From: Chromera velia
Lineage: Eukaryota > Sar > Chromeraceae
Length of the DNA stretch: 39,168 nt
Reading direction: 5' to 3'
Assembly: GCA_018398765.1 (NCBI GenBank)
Contig: JAHBMJ010000898.1
Span: 1 to 39,168, forward strand
The notes under the pieces were generated by a model. It ran no database searches, had not been told where the DNA came from, and saw only the letters and a list, made by a program, of their open reading frames with translations. How positions within the stretch are numbered: position 1 is the stretch's first letter; the number at the start of each line of letters is the position of its first letter. A program made the translations under genes and the position numbers. This document shows, piece by piece, positions 22,330 to 32,430 of this stretch.

Positions 22330-22974
22330 TTGACGATCATGGTGGTGATGGTGGGAGGGGGGAAGAATGTGGATCCATGCATGTACATGCTTGAGATGGG
22401 CACGAGATGGGAGATGAGATGGCGGTATAAGATGGGAGATGGGCTCCAGCACTGTACAGTTGCCATAAAGCGCGGGTCCCGAAAGGTAAATGTAACCCGA
22501 TTTATTGGTAATTCGACTTTTTTTTTCCATAGGTGCGGCTAAGGGCCTTAACAGATACCATGGCCGGGGGCTACGGCAATATATGCAACTCCGTGCGAGT
22601 TACTTGAGGGGCATGCATCACGACGTACGAGCGCGGATCAATCGAGTTTAAATGCAATAGCGGCTCCGTGCGAGTTGCTTGAGGGGCATATTTTGGAATC
22701 AGGGCGATACCGTGACAGACAAACAAACAGACACCGAACCCCCCCCCCAAAAAATGAGAAAAATACGTTATGCGAGTGGTGCGATCTCAGGGCCTCTCGG
22801 CTGATCTCAGCAGAGCTGAGCTGCCCCCTGAGGCGATATGCTCATGACGCGTCTCAGTGTTGCGCATGGGTTGGCCGACTGGCACATGCAGCATGCATGC
22901 ATATCAGCAGGAACGCCGCCCCCCGCGGCCGTGTACCTGGGATCTGAACTAAACTGTAATCAATGGAGGCATTA
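22330..22974. other. Spacer with short direct repeats
   Basis: Holds GAGATGGG-type repeats (22390-22445). A motif CTCCGTGCGAGTTRCTTGAG is present twice, near 22590 and 22664, each followed by GGGCAT. No gene is supported. Confidence 0.6.
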
Positions 22975-24286
22975 GTGAAGGAAAAGAGGAGGACTACAAT
23001 GGCAAGGGAGGAAAAGAAAAGGCAGGCAGCAAAGAAGGACGAGGAAGATAAGATGAGACTTTTTACAAGACTAATGTGGAAGGGCTAGGTAAGGCAGGTA
23101 AACAGATGGCTGACAGAAAGGGTAAGAGGGGGGGTAGTTCCTATAGATGCCACGAATCCGAAGGACCCTTCGCAGATGGTTGCGGATGTATTGAAGCAAA
23201 AACACCGCCCACCCGCAGAGACAAAGAAAGAAGACCTGCCAGAAGTCCCAGCTAGAGGACTTCCGCCGCTCCCCCGTTATGTGTTCATGGAAGCGGAGGT
23301 TGGAGAAGTGGTAAGAGATTTGCAGGAAGCAGGGGCGCCAAGCGGAGTCAAAGCAGCAACAATAAGAAATATGCTACTACAACACGAGGAAGCGGGGACC
23401 CAGCTCAGAGCGGCAATTATAGTGAGATACACCAAGAGGATGGCAAATGGACTCTTGGAGTGGAAGGATATTGCATGTTTAGAAGTACAGACAGAGGTGG
23501 CTTTGTTGAAAGAAGGGGGGGAGATCAGACCAATCGGGATTAAAGAGGTGGAAAAAAGACTATCAGCGAAGTTGGTATTGAAGAGAGCGGGGGGGTAAGC
23601 AGAGGTTGCTTGCGGCACACTAAATCTGAGTGCTGGGCAGCGAGCGGGGGTTGAAGCGGTGGTAGCACACATGCAGCAGCTTTGGGCTGACGCAAACAAT
23701 GGAGATATAGTCTTGCTTTACGATGTTGAGAACGCATTTAACCTACTAAAGCAGAGAGTGGCATTGTTAGAGCTCAAAATACGATGGCCTGCAGCGGTGA
23801 TGTATGTGTTTAATTCTTACAGGGCAGGTATTGTTGTGTTAGCAAGGAGGGAAGCAGAAACAACAATTATGCTCTGTGAAGAGGGGACGGTTCAAGAAGA
23901 CCCACTCTCTATGACAGACTGAGTATATACAGTTGCGATCGCACCACTCCTTGCAGAGCTACGAAGAAGGGCACGAGCGGCTGGGAGGAGGTCAAAGAAC
24001 AGTTCGATCTTATGCAGATGATATTGCCACAGGGCCCCCGGATACAGATGACGTAGCATTGTGATGAGCGCCCCAGTCAGGAATCCATGCAGTGCGCACA
24101 TTACGAGCATATTAGAGAACATGCATTAATGATTAGAAAGCATGCATATGGAAGTAAAGCTTCATGCAGAAGTAGCAGTCTCAGTAGGGAAAGCAGGATA
24201 GAAGTGAAAACTCATGTATCACAGTACTTACCTTATATAAACTAAGAGGAGATCTCTTAGGACGGTAGGAGCCTAGCTTCCCTACG
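22975..24286 (+). pseudogene. LINE-like reverse transcriptase, 5' half (decayed)
   Basis: Plus-strand frame from about 23155 reads the N-terminal and finger regions of a non-LTR reverse transcriptase (VFMEAEVGEVVRDLQEAGAP, GGEIRPIGIKEVEKRLSAKL), then DIVLLYDVENAFNLL, the first catalytic Asp motif, and EGTVQEDPLSM. The catalytic YADD box lies at 24011-24022 but one frame off. An in-frame TAA at 23596 falls where related elements, as I remember them, have Gln (AG-Q-A before ACGT). A TGA at 23921 and a later frameshift show the copy is dead. The element stops at 24286; its 3' half appears at 30653-32430. Confidence 0.88.
24051..24286 (+). repeat. Duplicated LINE segment, left copy
   Basis: 236 bp matching 30653-30901 in the same orientation with scattered substitutions. 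The right copy has one extra 13-14-bp tandem duplication (CAAGTAGGAGCCT). Confidence 0.95.
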
Positions 24287-24370
24287 TGGAAGCAGAGCCT
24301 TAAATCGATCCAGGGAGGGAGGTAGAGTTCGAGAGTGGGACTTGCATCCCTTATTTGAACCATCTTCAGT

Positions 24371-26206
24371 ATGTATAACGCACCTTCAGTCAAGTGTGCG
24401 CAGACGTGCTTTCTTTCTATTGAGATGATGAGGAGAGAAGGGAAAAAAAAAGGAAACGTGGTGGGCCTCCTCAAGATCGTGCTTTTCATCGTTGAGAAAA
24501 TTCTGTCGGAGATATCTAGAGAGACTCAGTGTTTCTCTGGAACAACACTGTTGGAGCACGACAGAGCTGAGGAGGATTCCGAAGGGGCTGTGGCCCGACT
24601 TTTGGAAAGACTTCATCCTCTGCGTTCAAGAGAAAAGCTAGCAGGCATAGAGGGGGTGAATGAAGAGAAAGGAAGAAAGAAAAGAAAGACAAGACATGGG
24701 CGGCGATTTTCAATTATGCAATGGAATCATTGCCAGGCTGCCATGTCTGCAGCGATGGTTTATCTGGACAGGGAGCCTGGTCAGGAAGAGTCCCCTTTTA
24801 AATTGACCCCTGTGCCCCTGAAGAGTGAGTTGGGTCGAGATTTGACCATGGGTGAGGAGGAGTCTGGTTTTGTATCACCAGATGGTTCCGATTGTACTCA
24901 CCACGAGACGCATGTGTCTGCTCCCATTGCTTCTATCAGTATTTTCGCTTCAGTCAGCGCAGCAGAAGCAAAAGAAATAGAAGTAGAAGGCCAACAGAGC
25001 TTCCAAGTGGTTGAAGGAGAGAGAGAGTCTGTCACCACTGTGACAGAGATGCAGGCCCTCATTGTCTCTCTCTGCATGCTTGACGATGAAGTACGCCATC
25101 GCTTCACCGAGAGGTTAGACCCGACTTGTTGTTCCGTTGAGAACGGACCCGAAGAGATGAATGGGGAGATGCCACTCCCTATGCGAACTGAATGTCTAGG
25201 GGGAGAAGCGGATGAAGGTGAAGAAGAGAGAAAGACGATAGATGACGTTAATGAGATTTCTTTCGACGCATCTGTACAGCGATCATTGGAGAAACATCCA
25301 AATAGCAGCACTCTTTGCAGTGAGGAGAAAGTGAATGTGTGTAAGGGAGAAATTGAGTTGCAAATTGCCATTTCGTTTGCTCTTTTGCCTGCCCATGAGA
25401 GTGGAGACGGCGTTACAGAAGTGGCCCGACAGACTAGGTGTGAAAATGAAGAGAGGGGAGAGGAAGGAGCAATGCAAAGTCACTTTTAGTAGCCTGCCAT
25501 ATTATCCGTCTCCCTTCCTAATTCAGGATCTGAATAAAAGCGCCCCATTGATGCAGCAGTAGCAATAGCAGTAGCCGAGATACACAAATTCCAGGAGACG
25601 TATGATCAGGCATATATGGACTTCACTCAGTTGCAGTTGCAACTCCAGACTCTCCGTCTATAAAAGATTGAACCGCCTGCCTAAGTGCTGCAGATTCTGC
25701 ATCAACTAGAACAGTAGCTCTAACAGCAGTAAGAGCATCTCGTAAATTAGAAGCGACGGGTTGACACCTTTCTCAACTTGTAGACTGAAGCCCAGATGCG
25801 ACAACGAGCAGCAGTAGTCGCAAAGCACCAGGCACAGCTTCCAGAGACTCCCGCCTACAAATCTAATGGAGAGAAGAGGATTAAGCTTCGCCGGAAGCCC
25901 ACAAAGAAACAAAGAATCCGGGAGGAGAAGTTGAAAGCACAGATTGCTCGATAGCAGGAGCAGCGTAGATCTGAAAATGAAAAAGCAGAGCAAGCAGCTG
26001 CCCACCTGCGTGAACGAGAGGAGTGGGAGGCCAGTGAGGCAGCCAGGCTTCACAAAGAGAAACACAGGGAGTACTGGCACGAAATTCATCGTCGCCTCAA
26101 GGCGGGTTATTCTGCCGAAGAGCTGGATGACGTGCCACATCCAGATGCTCCAATCACGAGGAGATTTGGGACGTCACGGAAGCCTAGCATTCCAATGAGT
26201 CAGTGA
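24371..26206 (+). CDS. 612-codon frame of unknown function with 11 internal TAA/TAG
   Basis: One unbroken reading frame from ATG 24371 to TGA 26204-26206. The first 372 codons contain no stop; they encode a basic N-terminus followed by an acidic, Ser/Glu-rich region. From 25487 on, 11 TAA/TAG codons occur in frame (25487, 25490, 25535, 25661, 25682, 25715, 25721, 25730, 25748, 25781, 25952), but no TGA and no frameshift. The second part is an obvious Gln/Glu/Lys/Arg-rich coiled coil (for example AEQAAAHLREREEWEASEAA) with a charged tail RRLKAGYSAEELDDVPHPDA. Many TARs sit next to Gln codons. Under the standard code this would be a 372-residue protein plus a dead tail. I recognise no family. 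Confidence 0.7.
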
Positions 26207-27160
26207 GTGGTATGCAGTGAGGAGAGAGGGAAGAAAGGGCATTGACTTTGGGTCATTTGGGTCTGCCAGTAACTCTTTGTAGATCCTGAACGATCGATTG
26301 ATATTCCTTTTACCTGTGTGTCGATGTCTGGAATTCTGCTCTTTATTTGTCTGAGATTATCAGGTGTGTTTTTTTCTCCTGAGCCCGTTTGTCTATCTTT
26401 GTTTTGGAATAACATCTGTCTGTCTGTCGATCGATTCTTTTGTTGGACGGTGAGAGAAAAACGGGAAAGAAGGCAGGGCCTTTGCAGAACTACGCCCATA
26501 GCATTGTTGGTCTGATTAACAATGGGAAGACAGTGAAATCTGCAGATTTGCCTCATCGTTCATCCCATCGACTACGATTTTTCTTCAGGGAATGAACAGA
26601 TCTCTCTGCCCATTTGCGCTACAGACACCTCATTATTCCCATTCTCTGTCTTGTTATGCCTTGTGCCCACCCTTTTTTTTTTCTTTGTCCATTGTGCGTC
26701 TTCTTAGCCGCGGGGACACGGCGTTGGAGGGAGGGGGCATATAGGTGTGAGTGGATGCCAGAGAGATAATAGAAGAGAAGTAAAGGGAGTTTGATGAGGT
26801 ATCAAGGGTCAGAGAGAAGAGGCGCGGCGCGCGTAGCAGCATACCAATCTAAATCGATCCGCGCACGCCGTCAAGCGCCGTCGAGCGAATTGTACATGTC
26901 AGCAATACATGCATGAAGCGTTGCATACGGGAAATTGCAATATACACGTGAACATGCATACAGAGAATGCAGCACTGAAAGAGACTGAATGCGAGTGGAC
27001 AGAAAAGTAAAGAGCATGTCATGTACGGGACATACAAACAAATGTATTACATGAAATACAACAGATACAGACAGAGCAGACGTGCATGTGAGCGATCGAT
27101 CGACCGATCGACCGAGAATTATAAATACAGATAGAGAGAGTGTATCGAGGTCTGAACTAG
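26207..27160. other. Spacer without recognised gene
   Basis: Mixed composition with a T-run near 26676 and short CpG-rich palindromic bits near 26850 and 27090. I see no exon or RNA gene. Confidence 0.45.
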
Positions 27161-27352
27161 AGAGATCTGTGAACTCGAGACCATTTCCGGAAGACCAGAC
27201 TTACAAGTATATGTACAAGCGTGGATCTCTGAGCTTAGGTAAGCTAGGGATTCATCAGAGTTGGTGGCAAGTGAAGTGAAGGAAGGAGAAAGAAAAGGAC
27301 AAGCAGAAAAGGGTTGTATGAGTGGTTGTAGGAGACAAGAGAGAAGCATGAC

Positions 27353-27601
27353 ATAGGGATGTAGGCCCTCAGCTAGTCGTAGCTGGGACCAGCTCCTACA
27401 TATGGATAAAGGTTCTGTCATGCATGGGTAGTTCTGCTATCTCTATTTTGTAAGACAAACAACGGATGTCTTCATAGAAACTGCATGCTGCACAATTAGT
27501 TCCCGGCCATGCAGCATACATGCATGCGCCCTACGCACGTTATGCGCGCGTACTTCATTTCATCCTGACACAACTGCTTGTCAGACCTTCACAACGCTAC
27601 G
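27353..27601 (-). repeat. 3' LTR (left copy)
   Basis: 249 bp differing from the other LTR at about 11 positions by eye (about 96% identity), mostly A/G or C/T changes. It contains a nested hairpin: ATGTAGG pairs with CCTACAT around CAGCTA-GTCG-TAGCTG. Confidence 0.92.
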
Positions 27602-27603
27602 TG

Positions 27604-27615
27604 CCCCCTCCCTCT
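27604..27615 (-). other. Polypurine tract
   Basis: AGAGGGAGGGGG on the minus strand, two bases upstream of the 3' LTR: the expected plus-strand primer site. Confidence 0.75.
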
Positions 27616-28098
27616 AGAGTGGTGTCCCGCCACTTTATCAGCATAAGGCAATTTGATCTTAAAAAGGCGTGGTCCATACAGAACGGTCTCGAATCCATGC
27701 AAATCACCTCAAGTCATTTTCTCCTTCTTCCAGCCTTTGCTGCTGATTAGGCTTATGACAACTGATTGTAACTGATTGTAAAGTAGGCTCTCTTTTCTCA
27801 CATGAAAAGCGGGATGAAGAATTGTTCACAGAATTTGAACCTAGAATGCAGCAGTATATAAGATGAACTGTTTCTCTGATTAGCTAATCCGTAGCCAATA
27901 CAGCCACCTCTGCCTACTTCAACTCTTGCTCTCTCTTTTTTCTGATCGATCTGAATGTCTACCTTATTCCAGCTATCATGCTGCACAAACAGAGTCTTCC
28001 CTTTCTGGCCGTCACTCACTGCCAGCTCTTCTTCTCTTTCTCTCTTTGCTCTGTCTCCTTACTGCATGCCACCTGCTTCTGTCTCCTCCCTTCCTTTC

Positions 28099-29814
28099 TC
28101 ACCCACACCGTGCCCCCTTCCTCCAACGCTGCGTCCCGCGGCCGAGCAAAGGCACGCAACGATTGAAACGATCACCGAGAAAAAAAAAATTGCTGGTCAA
28201 CGCAGGTAGGAAAAGTACAGACATGCAGATAGAAGCAAACAGACGCGAAAAACCAAAGCAACCGCGTGTTAAAACGAAATGAAAGGATGTGAACGGACAG
28301 AAAAAGAGAAACGTTGGAATGCGACTGTGAATGTATTCCGTCTCTAACTCTGGCCCACACACTTCACGACACACCCTTTAACGAAACGTTGCCATCGCAT
28401 ACTGTGCCCACGGTTCAGAGAAATACTTTTGGATGTATTTGTCATGAGACAGTGGTTGGGTTTCTCTGGACTGGGCACCTCCTGCATCTCCCTCCATGCT
28501 CGGCATCTCCACCCTGTTGCAGTGACGGATAGAGGCGAGTTAATACATTTGCACATTCTTCCTCAGGGGGGGCGCTGCGCTCGAACCAAACCCCCTCTTC
28601 CCCTGCGTACGACCCGTCTCCATGCTACTGCGAAGGCGTACTGACGTGATTCTGTGTTGTTGCTCTCGAATTTCATGGGGGTCTTTAAGTTGGGGCACGG
28701 AGTTGCTGCTGAATCTCCCCCACTGCTCTTTCTCCCCCATCGCTCTTGTTTGGTTTCCAAGAAGCGACGACTGCCTCTGCTTGAGGGCGTTGATTTCGGC
28801 TCTCTGAGTCTCTTGCTTCTTCCACTCCTTTCGCTCCTCTTTCCTTCTTAAAATCATTTAAGTTTTTCGGTCCTCCTGCACTGCAACCCTATCCCGTCTC
28901 TCTACTTGTATCTCTGCGCTCACTCCTTGAAGGGAGGCACCAAGATTTGTCTGGTGGCTATCTCCACGAGCCTGCCGGATGGTATTGATCTCTGCACGGT
29001 GCTTCACCTCCTTTTGCCTCTCTCTCTTCCTCTGTAGTTTCTCTCTCCTTCTCTCGGCTTTCCCCTTTCCACCTGCTTCGGTTCTGCCGATCATTATCGG
29101 CATGGGTTCCATCACTGGGACGGGCTGGACCGGACTGAATGATGAAGTTTCTTCACCGCTAGGGTCGTACATGTCAATGTCTTCCTGGTCAGTCGGTCGA
29201 CCAGCATCAAAAGATGGCCCCTCCCTGTCTTTTCCCTTCTCTTCTGCTTCTTCGGACGTCACCTGGAGGAAAGTACTCTGACCTCTATCTTCTCTCTCAA
29301 CAGACTCTTTCTGGGTGGACAGGTCCACTGGCGCACCAGGGACGGACCTCGGAGTCACGGGCCTCCAATCACTTCTCCTGTGGGGACTCCTCTCTCTCTT
29401 CACATCCATCTGCAACCTTTGTGACGCAGACAGGGGACTGTTATGGCTCCCTCCTCCCCCTGAAGGTGTTTTCTACTTCTTTGTGCTGCCGTCTAATAAG
29501 CCGTTTGCTTGTTTGCGGGCCCAGGCTCCAGCGGTCAACTTCTGACTCCTTCGGGTCTTCGACTTCTTCAAAATTCCCTCTGTATCGGCAGGGGATCTTC
29601 TCGAAGGTGACTGCGGATTCCCCTTTTCTGAAGGAGCGGCTGTGGAAGACCTACCTGCAGCATCCACAAGATTCTCTGCAAGTGTTCTGCCTTCTGCCAG
29701 GAGGGCTTGACCGTTCTTCTGCATGTGAAGGATGGGGATGTTCTTGAACCGGTCAAGAGCCTCGAGCAACAGAACAAAATTCCCGAACCGTTCTACTACT
29801 GACATGACTGCCAA
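28099..29814 (-). CDS. LTR-element ORF, Gag-like, with four in-frame TAA/TAG
   Basis: Single minus-strand frame from 29814 (first ATG 29805) to TGA 28101-28099, about 572 codons. It is crossed by TAG 29475, TAA 28860, TAA 28542 and TAA 28380, and no TGA. The N-terminus is helical (RFGNFVLLLEALDRFKN), the middle is Ser/Pro/Glu-rich, and two basic coiled-coil blocks follow (KLQRKRERQKEVKHRAEINT and a related RKEERKEWKKQETQRAEINA). The last part (after about 28320) is hydrophobic and may be non-coding. No zinc knuckle is visible; Gag-like is inferred from position only. Confidence 0.6.
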
Positions 29815-29977
29815 CTGACAAAGAAATTTAAAGGGCTCTGAAAAAGGTGGCTTCTACTGAATTGGACTTCCTACAGTGACCGTGTGTAAAGCTTAATCGA
29901 TGAGCAATGCGACTGCAGCGCAAAAGGCTGTTCAAACGATCAATCCGAAGAGAGCGCACGAACCCACTGAGGCTGGA

Positions 29978-29995
29978 TCGTATGCTCCGCTGCCA
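29978..29995 (-). other. Putative primer binding site
   Basis: Starts TGGCAGCGGAGC one base inside the 5' LTR, as expected for complementarity to a tRNA 3' CCA end. The priming tRNA is not identified. Confidence 0.6.
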
Positions 29996-29996
29996 C

Positions 29997-30245
29997 GTAG
30001 GGATATAGGCCCTCAGCTAGTCGTAGCTGGGACCAGCTCCTACATATGGATAAAGGTTCTGTCATGCATGGGTAGTTCTGCTATCTTTGTTTTATAAGAA
30101 AAACAACGGATGTCTTCATAGAGACTGCATGCTGCACAATTAATTCCCGGCCATGCAGCATACATGCATGCGCCCTACGCACGTTATACGCGCGTACTTC
30201 ATTTCATCGTGACACAACTGCTTGTCAAACCTTCACAACGCTACG
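29997..30245 (-). repeat. 5' LTR (right copy)
   Basis: 249 bp partner of 27353-27601 with no indels between the two. The inner hairpin CAGCTA-GTCG-TAGCTG is unchanged; the outer stem has one mismatch. Confidence 0.92.
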
Positions 30246-30477
30246 CATGACAAGTAGAGAGAGGTTTGTCCGCCTGTCTGTAGAAAGGCTTAGCGAAAGC
30301 GCGCATCCGAGAGAGAAAGAAGAAAAAAAAATTCTTCTGGAAAAGATGCAACGAGGAGGAAGAGGAGAAGAGAAACTTAACCTAAAAGAGCAAGGTGTCA
30401 TGCTTTTGCAAGGCAGTACGGTCGAGGCAGCAAGAAAAATTGATGCAGTGGAGTGTAGAGGGAGCACCTCATCTTGA

Positions 30478-30652
30478 TTCATAAGCAGATCGACTGAAAT
30501 ACAACCGTGAACCCCAAAGCAGGGAAATCCCTCCTTCACCGTTTGAACGTGTATCTGATAGACGGCACGCAACAACAAGTACGTTCCCAATGGAGGCTGT
30601 CTCACAATCTTTATATATGAAGTCTCGGGATCAGATTTATGAGGGGAGGGGC
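30478..30652. other. Short spacer
   Basis: Between the interrupted ORF and the second LINE fragment; nothing recognised. Confidence 0.5.
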
Positions 30653-30901
30653 ACGTAGCATTATGATAGACGCCCCAGTTAGGAATCCATGCAGTGCGCG
30701 CATTACGAGCATATTGGAGAACATGCATTAATGATTAGAAAGCATGTATGCAGAAGTAAAGCTTCATGCAGAAGTAGCAGTCTCAGTAGGGAAAGCGAGA
30801 TAGAAGTAAAGACTCATGCATGACAGTACTTACCTTATATGAACTAAGAGGAGATCTCTTAGGATAGTAGGAGCCTCAAGTAGGAGCCTAGCTTCCCTGC
30901 G
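30653..30901 (+). repeat. Duplicated LINE segment, right copy
   Basis: Partner of 24051-24286, carrying an extra internal tandem duplication of 13-14 bp near 30877. Confidence 0.95.
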
Positions 30902-32430
30902 GATGAGGGCATAGACTTTTGGATGAACCTAGTAGAATTGAGACCCAAGAAAAGAGTGTACCCAGTGGTAAAGGACGGGAAAACCTGGATGATAATAAAG
31001 GGAGGAAAGGAGTGGGAAGAGTCTCAGAGGGTAAAGCGAAAATTCGAAGAGAAAAATTTTGGAAATTAACGTAACATCTGAAGGCAGAAGATATCTTGGG
31101 GCATAGGTAGGGTCAGAAGAAGGAGAGAGGGAGTATTTATGAATAAAAGCGGAGGAATGGAAAGAAGCGGTGGAAAGGTTTATAAAGGCAGTAGAAAAGC
31201 ACCCCTATGAGGCGTATGCAGCACTCTACAGATCTTTATAATAAGAATGGATGTATATCTTGAGAGTGTCTCCATATGCAGCAGAAGAAATGGGTGGGGT
31301 TGAAAAAACATTAACAGAGAAGTTGCAGAATCTTCTAGTATTGGTAGGAAGGGAAGTCACAAAGTGGGAAAGAAGGGTGTGGGGGATGCCAACGAGGGTG
31401 GGCGGCCTAGGAATTCTCTTACCAACAGAAACAAAGGAGAGAGGAGATTCTTACAGGACGTCACAAGAAGGAACGTTTTGGATGCAGAGAGTACTGCAGG
31501 AGGACAGGCCCTAGGACAGGCCTTACCGTCAACTTTTACATAAAAAGGCAGTCAAAGATGCAACAGAAGAGTACAAAAGAAGAAAAAAACAGTGGGTTGA
31601 AAAAAAATATGAAGAGTTGATGAGAAGAGCGGCAGAAGGAGAAGTAGAAGTGCAGCAGATGCACGTATTAAAAAGATAAAAAGAAGGGAAGGCAGGTACC
31701 TAGGCAGGTACCTGGCTGAATGTGCTCCCCCGAGAGAAAGATGACTTAGCCATTACTCGGGAAGAGTTCCAAGACACTTTAGCTTTGAGGTACGGAACGG
31801 AGGCTCCAAATCCACCGTCAGTTTGTGATGGATGTGGCAAGGTCTGGTCAGTAAGGCATGCAAAACAGTGCTTAACCAAAAGACTCATTCATCTGCGGCA
31901 TGATAAGCTCGCACAAGCACTGAGTCTCGCAGAATTATTAGAGGAAGCTGGATATAGAGTGAGACTGACGCCAAAGGTTAGGAGGGGAGAAAGGGGGGAT
32001 GACTCCAGAGGAGGATAGGGGGAAAGAGGGGAAAATAGAGGGTCTTAAGGGAGATTTAGGGGTGAGGGGACTTTTTTCAAGGCAAAGAGAAACGGTGCTT
32101 GATGTTTAGGTGGTAGACCATGATGCAGATTCGTATATCCATCAGGACGTGGAGATGACGTTGGACAACCATGAGAAAGAGAAAAAGGGAAAATATGGGG
32201 GGGTGTGCAAAGAGAATTGATAAGACTTTTCACCGATAGTACTGACTATAGATGCAGTGATGGCTCCGACATTTATGGCAGTCATTTATAGTCATTCGAC
32301 GAATTGTGTGGGGGATAGCAAAAAAGACTGGGGGAAGACCTGAAAAGATTGCAGGGGCGGTTAAAGCAAAGCTCCAAATGGCAACAATCAGGGCAGTGTC
32401 CGCATGCATAAAGAGCGTAAGAGAAAGAAG
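30653..32430 (+). pseudogene. LINE-like element, 3' half (decayed)
   Basis: Begins with the segment shared with 24051-24286, then reads the thumb and C-terminal part of the same reverse transcriptase family: TSEGRRYLGA, HPYEAYAALYRSL, GMPTRVGGLGILLPTE, TWLNVLPREKDDLAITREEF and the zinc knuckle CDGCGKVWSVRHAKQC. Downstream are a DHDADSYIHQDVE block and IVLTIDAVMAP, typical of the element's C-terminus. Frame 0 holds TAG 31104, TAA 31239, TAA 31242, TAG 31512, TAA 31677, TAG 31701 and TAG 32016, plus one TGA at 31140. Frameshifts lie near 31055 and 32240. Two short tandem duplications (near 31510 and 31700) have also occurred. Confidence 0.85.

Larger units (their letters stand above)
27353..30245 (-). 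mobile_element. 2.9-kb LTR retroelement (non-autonomous)
   Basis: Two direct repeats of 249 bp (27353-27601 and 29997-30245) bound the element. A 6-bp target duplication CATGAC lies outside at 27347-27352 and 30246-30251. In minus orientation a TGG-starting putative primer binding site (29995-29978) follows the 5' LTR by one base. A polypurine tract AGAGGGAGGGGG (27615-27604) precedes the 3' LTR by two bases. The interior encodes one long frame but no protease, reverse transcriptase or integrase, so it must be mobilised in trans. LTRs start CGTAG rather than the usual TG. Confidence 0.85.
27161..30477 (+). pseudogene. ORF interrupted by an LTR element
   Basis: Left part 27161-27352, probably an exon after CTGAACTAG, reads ICELETISGRPDLQVYVQAW and continues to the CATGAC target site. 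It has one in-frame TAA at 27240. The right part resumes after the second CATGAC (30246-30251) in the same frame, reads a charged helical tail (REKEEKKILLEKMQRGGRG), and ends at TGA 30475-30477. Counting one copy of the target site, the frame is continuous across the insertion, so the element landed in coding sequence. No family is recognised. Confidence 0.6.

Noticed and set aside
29940-29996. tRNA-like segment next to the LTR
   Set aside because: An A-box-like stretch is visible, but no full cloverleaf or B box could be formed; treated as primer binding site context.
30225-30728. 167-residue minus-strand ORF
   Set aside because: Crosses the LTR border and lies antisense to the interrupted plus-strand frame; composition is not protein-like.
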